A stretch of DNA of 64,000 nt from the NCBI GenBank assembly GCA_964471915.1, contig CAYYID010000026.1, forward strand, positions 1-64,000. The letters run 5' to 3'. The stretch's first letter is position 1, and each line of letters begins with the position of its first letter. Origin of the DNA: JAIEPW01 sp964471915. GTDB lineage: Bacteria > Acidobacteriota > Terriglobia > Bryobacterales > Bryobacteraceae. A program made the translations under genes and the position numbers. The notes beneath the pieces were generated by a model. That model had not been told where the DNA came from, searched no databases, and saw only the letters and a program-made list of their open reading frames with translations. Shown here piece after piece: positions 56,222 to 64,000 of this stretch.

Positions 56222-58517
56222 CGCGCTGGCGCCGGAGATCCTTGCGAAGCTGCGCGCCGCGCCGAACCTGGTGATCGAGGCCGCGCCGGGCGCGGGCAAG
56301 ACGACGCGGGTGCCGCCGGCGCTGCTGGAGTTCGGCCCGGTGCTGGTGCTGGAGCCGCGGCGGCTGGCGGCGCGGCTGGCCGCGCGCCGCGTCGCGGAAG
56401 AAATGGGCGAGCGCGCGGGCGAGACCGTGGGCTACCAGGTCCGGTTCGAGGAGGTGGCGAGCGAGCGCACGCGCCTCCGGTATCTGACCGAAGGCGTGCT
56501 GACGCGCCGCCTGCTCAGCGACCGCACGCTGCGCGGCGTGTCCGTCGTGGTGCTCGACGAGTTCCACGAACGGCACCTCGACACGGACGTTGCGCTCGCG
56601 ATGTTGCGGCGCCTGCAGCAGACCGCGCGCCCGGACCTGAAGCTGGTGGTGATGTCGGCAACGCTCGACGCCGGCCCCATTGCGCGCTTCCTCGAGTGCG
56701 AGACGGTGCGCAGCGAAGGACGGCTGTTTCCGCTGGAGATCGAGTACACGCCGCAGGGAGCCGCGCCGCTCGACGAGCAGGTCCGCGCGGCGATGGAGCG
56801 CCTGGCGCCGCTTACCGGCGACGTGCTGGTGTTCCTGCCCGGCGCGGCGGAGATCCGGCGCGCGGCGCGGGCGTGCGCCGCAGTGGCCGAGCGGCACAAC
56901 TGGCTGGTGACGCCGCTTTACGGCGATCTATCCCTCGCCGAACAGGACCGCGCCATCGCCCGCGCGGACCGCCCGAAGGTGATCCTCTCGACCAACGTCG
57001 CGGAAAGCTCCGTAACCATCGAGGGCGTCACCGCGGTGGTGGACTCGGGCCTGGCGCGGATCGCAAAGGACTCGCCGTGGACCGGCATCGCGTCGCTGGA
57101 GATCGGACGGGTGTCCCAGGCGTCGGCCACGCAACGCGCCGGCCGCGCGGGCCGCACCGCACCCGGACGCGTCATCCGGCTCTACACCGCCGAAGACTTC
57201 GCGCGGCGGCCGAAGCAGGACACGCCGGAAATCGCGCGGCGCGAGCTTTCGCAAACCGTGCTGGACCTCGCGGTGCTGGACGCGCGGCAGGTCGCCTGGC
57301 TGACGCCGCCGCCCGAACCGGCGTGGCGCGCCGCGGAAGAACTGCTCGCCCGGCTCGGCGCGCTGGCCGCGAATGAGGTGACGGCGCTGGGGCGGCAGAT
57401 GGCGCGATATCCGCTGCCGCCGCGGCTGGCGCGGCTGGTGGTGGAAGCGGACGCGCGCGGCGTGGCGCGCACCGGCGCGGCGATGGCCGCCGTGCTAAGC
57501 GCCGGAGAGCGGTTGCGCGAAGTCCCGCGGGAGCACGCGCCGTCCGACCTGCTGGTGCTCGCCGAAAGCGACTGGCAGCCGAACACGCGCCGCGTCTACG
57601 ACCAGATCCTGCGGTTGACCAGCGGCCGCCAGACAGAGCACCGCGACGAGCCGGCGCTGCTCGCGATCCTGGCCGCGTTTCCGGATCGCGTAGGGCGGCG
57701 GCGCGGCGACGAAGTGGTGCTGGCCGGGGGCGGATCGGCCCGTCTGGCCCCGCAGTCGGCGGTCGGCAGCCACGAGTTCCTCATTGCGGTGGACATCGAG
57801 GACCGCAGCGACCGTGGCCTGCCGTTACTCCGGCTGGCGAGCGCGGCGGAGCCCGAATGGCTGATCGACCTGTTTCCCGACCGGGTGACGGAGCGGACGG
57901 GCGTCGCCTGGAATCGCGCCGCCGAACGCGTGGAGCGCGTCAGCGCCCTGCTCTATGAGGGGCTGACCATCGAGGAGTCCCGCAGCGGGGATCCGGAGCC
58001 CGAGGCCGCGGCGCGGCTGCTGGCCGAGAAAGCGCAGGAGGCCGGCATCGAGCGGTTCGTGGATCCCGAGGCGCTGGAACAGTTGCGCGCCCGGGCCGTG
58101 TTCGCGGGCCTCGCGCCGCCGGACCTCGCGGGACTGATCGCGCAGGCCGCGCAAGGCGCCACGAGCTTCGCCGAGCTGCGCGCGCTGGATCTGCTGGCGC
58201 TGGTGAAAGCCGCGCTGCCGCGCCTGGATCAGTTGGCGCCGGAGCGGCTTACGTTGCCCTCCGGGCGCGCGGCCAAGGTCCACTACGCCGAAGGCCAGCC
58301 GCCGTGGGTGGCGTCACGGCTGCAGGACTTCTTCGGTATGAAGGAGACGCCGCGGGTGAACGGGGTCCCGCTGGTGGTGCATCTGCTGGCGCCGAACCAG
58401 CGTCCGGTGCAGATGACCAGCGATCTCGCGGGATTCTGGCAGCGGCTCTATCCGCAGGTGCGGCGGGAGCTGATGCGGCGGTACCCGAAGCACAAGTGGC
58501 CGGAGGATCCCGGCTAA
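56184..58517 (+). CDS. hrpB: ATP-dependent helicase HrpB
   Basis: A 777-residue DEAH-type helicase. Walker A is APGAGKTT at residues 34-41, the Walker B box is DEFH (125-128), motif III is VMSATLD, and motif VI reads SATQRAGRAGRTAPG. A ratchet/HA2 domain follows and the HrpB C-terminal signature ends in YPKHKWPEDP. Length and order match HrpB, a cytoplasmic helicase whose precise RNA target is not well known. The ATG 56184 has GGAGGGG just upstream and overlaps the DUF72 gene by 38 bp. It converges with the sigma factor gene 9 bp away. Confidence 0.93.
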   Translation: MLPRPSKPSLPIDALAPEILAKLRAAPNLVIEAAPGAGKTTRVPPALLEFGPVLVLEPRRLAARLAARRVAEEMGERAGETVGYQVRFEEVASERTRLRYLTEGVLTRRLLSDRTLRGVSVVVLDEFHERHLDTDVALAMLRRLQQTARPDLKLVVMSATLDAGPIARFLECETVRSEGRLFPLEIEYTPQGAAPLDEQVRAAMERLAPLTGDVLVFLPGAAEIRRAARACAAVAERHNWLVTPLYGDLSLAEQDRAIARADRPKVILSTNVAESSVTIEGVTAVVDSGLARIAKDSPWTGIASLEIGRVSQASATQRAGRAGRTAPGRVIRLYTAEDFARRPKQDTPEIARRELSQTVLDLAVLDARQVAWLTPPPEPAWRAAEELLARLGALAANEVTALGRQMARYPLPPRLARLVVEADARGVARTGAAMAAVLSAGERLREVPREHAPSDLLVLAESDWQPNTRRVYDQILRLTSGRQTEHRDEPALLAILAAFPDRVGRRRGDEVVLAGGGSARLAPQSAVGSHEFLIAVDIEDRSDRGLPLLRLASAAEPEWLIDLFPDRVTERTGVAWNRAAERVERVSALLYEGLTIEESRSGDPEPEAAARLLAEKAQEAGIERFVDPEALEQLRARAVFAGLAPPDLAGLIAQAAQGATSFAELRALDLLALVKAALPRLDQLAPERLTLPSGRAAKVHYAEGQPPWVASRLQDFFGMKETPRVNGVPLVVHLLAPNQRPVQMTSDLAGFWQRLYPQVRRELMRRYPKHKWPEDPG

Positions 58518-58526
58518 GCTGCGTTT

Positions 58527-59090
58527 CTACGCGGAGGCCGACAGGTACTTCAGCATCCAGGCGCGGCCGAAGGTGAAGTCGCGCTTCACGGTCGACACCG
58601 ACACTTCGAGGGCCGCCGCGATTTCCTCTTCGGTCAAGCCGCCGAAGTAGCGCAGCTCGATGCCGCGGGAGGCGCGCTCGTCGGCCTTCGCCAGTCCCTC
58701 CAGGGCTTCGTCGACGCGCAGGATATCCTGGTCCGGCACCGCGCCGAGATCGAAGATCTGGTCGAGCGGGACCTTGATGCCGCTGCGGCGGGCGGCCTGC
58801 AACTTGCGGGCGTGCTCCACCAGGATGCGGCGGATGTTCTGGGCGGCGACGGCGCAGAAATGCGCGCGATCATGCCAGTCGATGTTGACACCGCGGATCA
58901 TCCGCAGGTACAGCTCGCTGACCAGGGCGGTGGGACGCAGCGTATGGTCGGCGCGCTCCCGGCTCATCTGGATCTCGGCGATGCGGTGCAGCTCGGCGTA
59001 CATCTGCTGCATCACGGCGTCGCCGGCCTCGCGGTCGCCGGCGCGCCAGCGGTGGAGCAGCACGGTGATGTCGCCCGGTTGCGGATCCAA
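58527..59090 (-). CDS. ECF-type sigma factor (TIGR02999 group)
   Basis: A 187-residue RNA polymerase sigma factor. Region 2 runs about residues 10-75 (AVMQQMYAELHRIAEIQMSR, then LRPTALVSELYLRM, then FCAVAAQNIRRILVEHARK). Region 4 at the C-terminus is EEEIAAALEVSVSTVKRDFTFGRAWMLKYL, the DNA-binding helix-turn-helix. This layout is the TIGR02999 group, expanded in acidobacteria. The start is TTG 59088-59090 (LDPQPGDITVLL); a longer frame upstream lies antisense to the kinase. It diverges from the kinase gene with 19 bp between starts, so the two are likely one signalling unit. Confidence 0.87.
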   Translation of the reverse strand: MDPQPGDITVLLHRWRAGDREAGDAVMQQMYAELHRIAEIQMSRERADHTLRPTALVSELYLRMIRGVNIDWHDRAHFCAVAAQNIRRILVEHARKLQAARRSGIKVPLDQIFDLGAVPDQDILRVDEALEGLAKADERASRGIELRYFGGLTEEEIAAALEVSVSTVKRDFTFGRAWMLKYLSASA

Positions 59091-59109
59091 AGCACTAGAA
59101 TAACCTCGA

Positions 59110-61665
59110 ATGACGGACGCGGGGGCAATTCGCCGGCTGTTCGACGAGGCGGTGGAACTGCCTCCCGGCGCCCGGGAAGACCTGCTGCTGCGGCACGACC
59201 CGGAGCTGGCGGCGGAAGTGCGAAGCCTGCTGGCCGCCCACGAGCAGAAGACCGACCTGTTGGACCATTCCCCGATCCGGCCGGTGCGGCTGGAGCCGCA
59301 GCGCCGCCTGGGGGCGTACCGGATCGAAGGCGAACTGGGGCGTGGCGGCATGGGCGTGGTGTATCGGGCCTCCCGCGCTGACGACGCGTACCAGAAGACG
59401 GTCGCCATCAAAGTGCTGGCCGTCGGCGTGCCCTCCGAGGTATTCCGCCGGGAGCGGCAGATCCTGGCGACGCTGGAGCACCCGCACATCGCGCGGCTGA
59501 TCGACGGCGGGCAGACCCCGGAGGGCCTGCTGTACTTCGTGATGGAGTTCGTCGACGGCCTGCCGCTGCTGGAGTTCGCGAAGGCCCGCGGACTGGGCGT
59601 ACGGGACCGCGCGCGCCTCTTCGTCGACATCTGCCGCGCCGTCGAGTTCGCGCACGGCAACCTGGTGGTGCACCGCGACCTGAAGCCTGCCAACGTACTG
59701 GTAACGGCGGCGGGCGAGGCCAAGCTGCTGGACTTCGGAGTGGCCAAAGTGCTGTCGCCGGAAGTGCGTCCCGAGGCGACCATCGCGGCGCTGACGCCGC
59801 GGTACGCCAGTCCGGAGCAGTTGCTGGGACGTCCGATCACCACGGCCACGGACATCTACTCGCTCGGCATCGTGCTGTTCGAACTGCTCACCGACGGCGA
59901 GTCGGCCTACCCGACGGAAACCGGCAGCTTCGAGGAGATGGTGCGCGTGGCGCTCGAAGCCCAGCCGCGGCGTCCCAGCGCCTACAACCGCGCGGTGGAC
60001 CGGGACCTGGACCAGATCGTCGAAAAGGCGATCACGCGGGAACCGGAGCTGCGCTATCGCTCGGTGGCAGAGTTGCGCGAGGACCTGGAGCGCTTTCTGC
60101 GTGGCGAAGCGGTACGGGCGCGGGGCGCGGGCTGGGTGTACCGGACGCGAAAGTTCGTCCGGCGGCACTGGGTGGGCGTTAGCGCCTCGGCCGCGGTGGC
60201 GGCCGCGTTGGCGATCGGGCTGTGGTCCACGCTGGCGTCGGCGCGCGTAGCGAACGAGCAGCGGGCCGTGGCCGAACGGGCGACGGCGGAGGCGCGACGG
60301 ATGGCCGCCGAGCAGGCGGCGTTGCGGCAGAACGCCGAGCAACAGGCTGCCGAGGCCAACCGGCAGCGGCTGCGCGCGGAGGACCGCCTGGAGCGGGCGC
60401 GCTCGCTGGCGGCCAGCATGCTGTTCGACGTGCACGACTCCGTGAAGGCACTGGAAGGGTCGGCGCCGGCGAGGCAGAAGATCCTGGCCCAATCCTTGGC
60501 GCAGTTGGAATCGCTGGCGGCGGACTCCGGTGGGGATCCCCGGTTGCAGGGCACGCTGGCGGCGGCTTACGAGCGGGCGGGAGATATCGCGATCGGGTTG
60601 GGCGGCGAAGGGGGCACGGCGGCCGGCCAGGCCCTGGCGTATTTCCGGAAGTCGGAAACGCTTCGCCGGGAGGCCGCGCCGCTGGAGCGGGCGTCGATTC
60701 TGACCCGGATCGCCGTCGCCGCGGCTCGTGCGGGCCAACTGGCGGCGGCGGAGACGGAACTGGAAGCGGCGCGCCGGACGCTGCGGGAGGCAAGTCCGGC
60801 GGACCGGCGCGAAAAGCCGGAGCGCGGGGTGGCAGCGACCCTGACCAGCGCCGCCTGCGAAGTGGCGGTGCTCGGGAATCGCCAGCAGGAGGCGCTGCAA
60901 AGCTGCCGCGAGGCGGTGCGGCTGGCGGACCGCAGCCCGTTTCTGGACGACCCGGCGCTGCTGCTGGCGCGGGCCGTGGCGTACGGCAAGCTGGCCGTGC
61001 TCGCCCACACCCAGAAAGACCTGGCGGGCGCGCTGGCGCTGCTGCGGGGCGCCAGCGCCTCGTTCAGCGCTTGCCTGGAGAAGGTCCCGAATCACTCCGA
61101 GTGCCGCGGCGGACTGGCACGCTTGACCGGATACCTGGCGACGTGGAAGGAAGAGGTGGGCGGCGCGGATACCGACGATACCTACCTGAGCGCGATCGCG
61201 ACCTTGGAGCGGGTAGCGGCGGGGTCGCCGCAGGCGACCAGTTCGCTGCCGACGCTCGCGTGGCTGCGCATGAAGTACGCGGTGTTTCTCACCGGAAGAT
61301 CGCGGACGGCCGATGCGCGGCGCGAGGCAACGGCTTCGCTCGCGCTCTACGACCGGTTGACCGGCGCCCCGAACCCCAATGTCCTGGAATTGAACGACCA
61401 CGCCGACAACCTGCTGAAGTGCCCGGTGGCGGACTTGCGGAACGCGGCCAAGGCGCTGGCGCTCGCCGAGCGCGCCTCGGCGCTGACGCAGAACCGGAAT
61501 CCGTTCGTCCTCGATACGCTGGCCAACGCTTACCTCCAGACCGGCCAGAAGGCGAAAGCGCTGGAGACGATCGACCGCGGCCTGACGGCGCTCGGCAACC
61601 AGATGCCGGCCCTGCGGCAGGAACTGGAAGCCTCGCGCGCCCGGATCCTGGCGGCGCGAGATTAG
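59110..61665 (+). CDS. Transmembrane Ser/Thr protein kinase with TPR-like sensor
   Basis: An 851-residue PknB-type receptor kinase. A short N-terminal segment precedes the kinase domain (70-340): glycine loop GRGGMG (78-83), K101 in VAIKVL, catalytic D190 in HRDLKPAN, and DFG at 208-210. A transmembrane helix (about 355-375) is followed by a coiled-coil stretch (VANEQRAVAERATAEARR) and about 450 residues of TPR-like helical repeats facing the periplasm. The ligand is unknown. It diverges from the sigma factor gene (starts 19 bp apart), the common acidobacterial sigma/kinase pairing, in which the kinase may control the sigma factor. Confidence 0.92.
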   Translation: MTDAGAIRRLFDEAVELPPGAREDLLLRHDPELAAEVRSLLAAHEQKTDLLDHSPIRPVRLEPQRRLGAYRIEGELGRGGMGVVYRASRADDAYQKTVAIKVLAVGVPSEVFRRERQILATLEHPHIARLIDGGQTPEGLLYFVMEFVDGLPLLEFAKARGLGVRDRARLFVDICRAVEFAHGNLVVHRDLKPANVLVTAAGEAKLLDFGVAKVLSPEVRPEATIAALTPRYASPEQLLGRPITTATDIYSLGIVLFELLTDGESAYPTETGSFEEMVRVALEAQPRRPSAYNRAVDRDLDQIVEKAITREPELRYRSVAELREDLERFLRGEAVRARGAGWVYRTRKFVRRHWVGVSASAAVAAALAIGLWSTLASARVANEQRAVAERATAEARRMAAEQAALRQNAEQQAAEANRQRLRAEDRLERARSLAASMLFDVHDSVKALEGSAPARQKILAQSLAQLESLAADSGGDPRLQGTLAAAYERAGDIAIGLGGEGGTAAGQALAYFRKSETLRREAAPLERASILTRIAVAAARAGQLAAAETELEAARRTLREASPADRREKPERGVAATLTSAACEVAVLGNRQQEALQSCREAVRLADRSPFLDDPALLLARAVAYGKLAVLAHTQKDLAGALALLRGASASFSACLEKVPNHSECRGGLARLTGYLATWKEEVGGADTDDTYLSAIATLERVAAGSPQATSSLPTLAWLRMKYAVFLTGRSRTADARREATASLALYDRLTGAPNPNVLELNDHADNLLKCPVADLRNAAKALALAERASALTQNRNPFVLDTLANAYLQTGQKAKALETIDRGLTALGNQMPALRQELEASRARILAARD

Positions 61666-61692
61666 CCGCCGAATCGTGCCACAATCTCAGCT

Positions 61693-62667
61693 ATGCAACT
61701 CGGCATGATCGGACTCGGGCGCATGGGCGCCAACATGGTGCGCCGCCTGATGCGGAACGGCCACCAGTGCGTGGTTTTCGACGTCAATCCGGCGAATGTG
61801 CAAGCGCTCGAAAAGGAAGGCGCCATCGGCGCAGCCTCGCTCGAGGACTTCGCCGCGAAGCTGACCGCGCCCCGCGCGGCCTGGGTGATGGTGCCCGCGG
61901 GCGGGCCCACCGAAAACACGGTGAACGCGCTGGCCGGGCACTTCGCGGCCGGCGACATCATCATCGACGGCGGCAATAGCTACTTCAAGGACGACGTGCG
62001 GCGCGCCCGCGCCCTGGCCGAAAAGGGGATCCACTACGTGGACGCCGGAACGTCGGGCGGCGTGTGGGGCCTGGAGCGCGGCTATTGCCTGATGATCGGG
62101 GGGCCGAAGGCGGCGTTCGATCATCTGGAACCCGTTTTCAAAACGCTGGCGCCGGGGCGCGGCAACGTGCCGCCCACGCCGGGGCGCGAAGGCCGCGCCT
62201 CCACCGCCGAGCAGGGCTATCTGCACTGCGGGCCCTCGGGCGCGGGCCACTTCGTGAAGATGATCCACAACGGCATCGAGTACGGCATGATGCAGGCCTA
62301 CGCCGAAGGCTTCGACCTGCTGAAGTCGGCCAACGCGGCGCAACTGCCCGAGGAGCACCGCTTCCAGTTCGACGTGGCCGAAATCGCCGAAGTGTGGCGC
62401 TACGGGAGCGTCGTCACGTCGTGGCTGCTGGACCTGACTTCGATCGAAATGTCCAAGGACGCCGAACTCGCGAAGTTTTCGGGCGTGGTGAACGATTCGG
62501 GCGAGGGCCGCTGGACCGTGATCCAGGCGATCGAATCGGCTACGCCGGCCGAAGTGCTCACCTCGTCGCTCTATACGCGATTCCGGTCGCGCCAGGAACA
62601 CACGTACGCGGAGAAGGTCCTGTCGGCGATGCGCTTCGGCTTCGGCGGACACACGGAACCGAAGTGA
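61693..62667 (+). CDS. gnd: 6-phosphogluconate dehydrogenase, decarboxylating, short type
   Basis: A 324-residue enzyme converting 6-phosphogluconate to ribulose-5-phosphate and CO2. The dinucleotide motif is GLGRMGANM at residues 7-15, the substrate signatures are IIDGGNSYFKDD and GTSGGVWGLERGYCLMIGG, and the catalytic region is HFVKMIHNGIEYGMMQAYAEG (Lys and Asn). It lacks the long C-terminal helices of classical Gnd (about 470), as in the shorter YqeC/GndA-type enzymes that often use NAD. The last base pairs form a GTGA overlap with the next gene. No zwf is nearby. Confidence 0.92.
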   Translation: MQLGMIGLGRMGANMVRRLMRNGHQCVVFDVNPANVQALEKEGAIGAASLEDFAAKLTAPRAAWVMVPAGGPTENTVNALAGHFAAGDIIIDGGNSYFKDDVRRARALAEKGIHYVDAGTSGGVWGLERGYCLMIGGPKAAFDHLEPVFKTLAPGRGNVPPTPGREGRASTAEQGYLHCGPSGAGHFVKMIHNGIEYGMMQAYAEGFDLLKSANAAQLPEEHRFQFDVAEIAEVWRYGSVVTSWLLDLTSIEMSKDAELAKFSGVVNDSGEGRWTVIQAIESATPAEVLTSSLYTRFRSRQEHTYAEKVLSAMRFGFGGHTEPK

Positions 62668-63356
62668 GCGCGTGGTGGCTGGCGGCGCTGGTCGCCGCGA
62701 ACGATCCGGCGGCGCTCACCGTGGCACGCGAGACCGCGGCGGGGCACGAGATCCTGGCCGTGCGGGGTTCGACGGTCGAGCGGCTGCGGATCGACGCCTG
62801 CGGCGTGCAGACGCTTGACTCCGGCCGCATCACCGCGGTCAGTCCGGCTCCCGGAGCTTGCGCCATGCCGTCCTATTACGGAGCGCGCCCGCGCGTGCTC
62901 GCGGAGTGCGACACCGGCCAGCGGACGCTGGCGCATCCGCACCCGGAGGGTCTCGCGCAGCAGATCGAGAGCCTGCTGGACGCGGCGGCGCCGCGCCCCG
63001 GCGATCCCGCGCCGCTCGCAGCCGCGCTGCGCAAGACGCCATTGCGCGTGTGGCTCAATCCCCCGCCCCGCCCGGAGCGGTCGGCGTGGGTGCGCGACGC
63101 GGCGAAGTATCGCTTCCAGACCTACCAGGCCCCGGCCACGCCTCCCGGCACTCCGGAGGGCGTGGTGGAGTTGGACCTGATCGTGGAGCCCGAAGCGGGC
63201 AGCGTGTTCGCGGTGCACCGGATCTCCGGGGATCCTGTGCTGTCGCGCCTGGCCATCAACGCGGCACGGGATTGGGTGTTCGTGCTGGAGACGTTTCCGG
63301 CGGTGCAGCCGTACCGGGTGGTGGTGGAGTTCGGGGATCCGTGCCGGAAGCGTTGA
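62664..63356 (+). CDS. TonB C-terminal-like domain protein
   Basis: A 230-residue protein starting at GTG 62664, overlapping the gnd stop (GTGA). The N-terminus is hydrophobic (MSAWWLAALVAA) but short, so export is uncertain. The C-terminal 70 or so residues (EGVVELDLIVEPEAGSVFAV, then SGDPVLSRLAINAARDWVF) match the TonB-C fold, with the conserved strand-turn-helix seen in energy-transducing or adaptor proteins. The middle is Ala/Pro/Arg-rich with no motif. Coupling to gnd is positional only; I see no shared pathway. Confidence 0.62.
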   Translation: MSAWWLAALVAANDPAALTVARETAAGHEILAVRGSTVERLRIDACGVQTLDSGRITAVSPAPGACAMPSYYGARPRVLAECDTGQRTLAHPHPEGLAQQIESLLDAAAPRPGDPAPLAAALRKTPLRVWLNPPPRPERSAWVRDAAKYRFQTYQAPATPPGTPEGVVELDLIVEPEAGSVFAVHRISGDPVLSRLAINAARDWVFVLETFPAVQPYRVVVEFGDPCRKR

Positions 63357-63405
63357 GGCGTTGGGGCAGGAACATCGCTCTCGGAAGCGGTGTCTAATGG
63401 TCTGA

Positions 63406-64000
63406 ATGCGGCTCCGTAATCTGCTATCGGTACTGAGCGTTGCAGGGCCTGCACTGGCATGTAGCTGCGGGAGTTACGAGCCCGTGAAGGTCTGTGAGCG
63501 TCCGGCCATGTCCGGCATCATTTTCGTCGGAAGGGTCATCGAGCAGCAGATGACACAAGGCGGACCAATCTATCGCTTGCGCGTCATCGAGGCCTTGAAA
63601 GACCTGCCGCTGGAAACCAAGGACGTCTTCGTTGAGACGGGGCTCTTCTCCTCTTGCCAGTCGACTCTCCTCCTCGGGAAAGACTATCTCGTGTACCAGA
63701 GGAAAGGCGCATCTGACGGGTCAGTAGGACGTGCCTTCGGCCCGCGGTTTCCAGCGGCGTGGAGAGGATTGGAGGCAGCTGTCCTGCTACGGACCGGCGC
63801 TTGTGATGCCCCGGAGGTCGTCGAAAAGGACAGTCAGGATCTCGCGTACTTGCGCAGAGTGCTGCAAGGCGCGGTCGGCACGGAGCGATGGGTGGAAGGG
63901 CGGGTAGCTCAGAACGTTGCTTGGCCGTACAGCAACACGGAATTCGTTGCTGCGACGGATGCCGTCGTGAAGCTGATTCCTGCGACGGGACCCGAGATCC
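63406..64000 (+). CDS. Exported Cys-rich protein with TIMP-like features, truncated by the window end
   Basis: An open frame of at least 198 codons from ATG 63406 runs off the window end. The signal peptide is MRLRNLLSVLSVAGPALA, followed by CSCGSYEP. Later come GIIFVGRVIEQQ, YRLRVIEALKDL, VFVETGLFSSCQSTLLLGKDYLVYQRK and a later Cys near GACDAPEV. The order of a CSC start, FVGxV, a V-E-tG strand, a C-x(n)-G-x-x-YLVY segment and a final Cys resembles bacterial proteins with a tissue-inhibitor-of-metalloproteinase-like (OB) fold. The function is unknown. It is a separate gene 49 bp after the TonB-C-like protein. Confidence 0.7.
   Translation, partial: MRLRNLLSVLSVAGPALACSCGSYEPVKVCERPAMSGIIFVGRVIEQQMTQGGPIYRLRVIEALKDLPLETKDVFVETGLFSSCQSTLLLGKDYLVYQRKGASDGSVGRAFGPRFPAAWRGLEAAVLLRTGACDAPEVVEKDSQDLAYLRRVLQGAVGTERWVEGRVAQNVAWPYSNTEFVAATDAVVKLIPATGPEI

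Noticed and set aside
1..64000. CRISPR array, insertion sequence, prophage or integrase
   Set aside because: No regularly spaced direct repeats, transposase or integrase motifs were seen. The repeats at 17232-17436 are unequal in spacing and orientation.

Overview
The window is GC-rich and almost fully coding. It looks like the chromosome of an acidobacterium of the Solibacter/Bryobacter type. Lineage-typical signs are three secreted beta-propeller proteins ending in the C-terminal module known as TIGR03437, a VWFA-related protein (TIGR03436 type), a TIGR02999-type ECF sigma factor paired with a Ser/Thr kinase carrying a TPR-like sensor, a PEP-CTERM protein, and an LptD homologue that implies a Gram-negative outer membrane. 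The lineage call is inference from families; there is no rRNA in the window.

Layout. 1-9.7 kb: a broken gene end, a group II (aromatic) amino-acid decarboxylase, a VWA protein, a PEP-CTERM protein, then hslV-hslU-lipoprotein and a large NHL-repeat protein. 9.8-20.1 kb: cstA with its small ybdD-like partner, membrane and Cys-pair proteins, an exported methyltransferase, a TPM protein, a BamE-like protein, phenylalanine hydroxylase, a thioesterase, an acyltransferase-like membrane protein and rlmN. 20.2-31 kb: a HigA-like antitoxin without its stop, a TPR protein, a glycine oxidase-like enzyme, small membrane proteins, a xylose isomerase-family enzyme, an S41 peptidase, a PQQ-type sugar dehydrogenase, rpiA and an RDD protein. 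31-41 kb: lptD, a DUF433/DUF5615 toxin-antitoxin pair with a frameshifted toxin, a di-haem peroxidase, a tRNA-like sequence and a 1471-residue NHL/BACON-like/TIGR03437 protein. 41-52.6 kb: a six-gene overlapping glycosylation operon on the minus strand with a divergent sugar epimerase. 52.7-64 kb: tRNA-Lys, thrB, an amidase, DUF72, hrpB, the sigma factor/kinase pair, gnd with a TonB-C-like protein, and a truncated exported protein.

How the genes work together. The strongest candidate for an undescribed system is the 40946-51509 operon. It holds two double-glycosyltransferase (GT2+GT4) proteins, a GT2 with a coiled-coil tail, a SAM methyltransferase, a glycoside-hydrolase-like TIM barrel with no signal peptide, and a fusion of an alkaline-phosphatase-superfamily domain to a nucleotidyltransferase domain. 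Every junction overlaps or lies within 3 bp, so the products probably act together to build or edit one methylated glycan. Elsewhere the genes are mostly short housekeeping operons with 1-14 bp overlaps.

Three reading frames (1-382, 20246-20532, 33571-33920) each look complete if one base is added. Two of the breaks sit in runs of five C. They may be real decay or homopolymer sequencing errors. No insertion sequence, CRISPR array, prophage or rRNA was seen.
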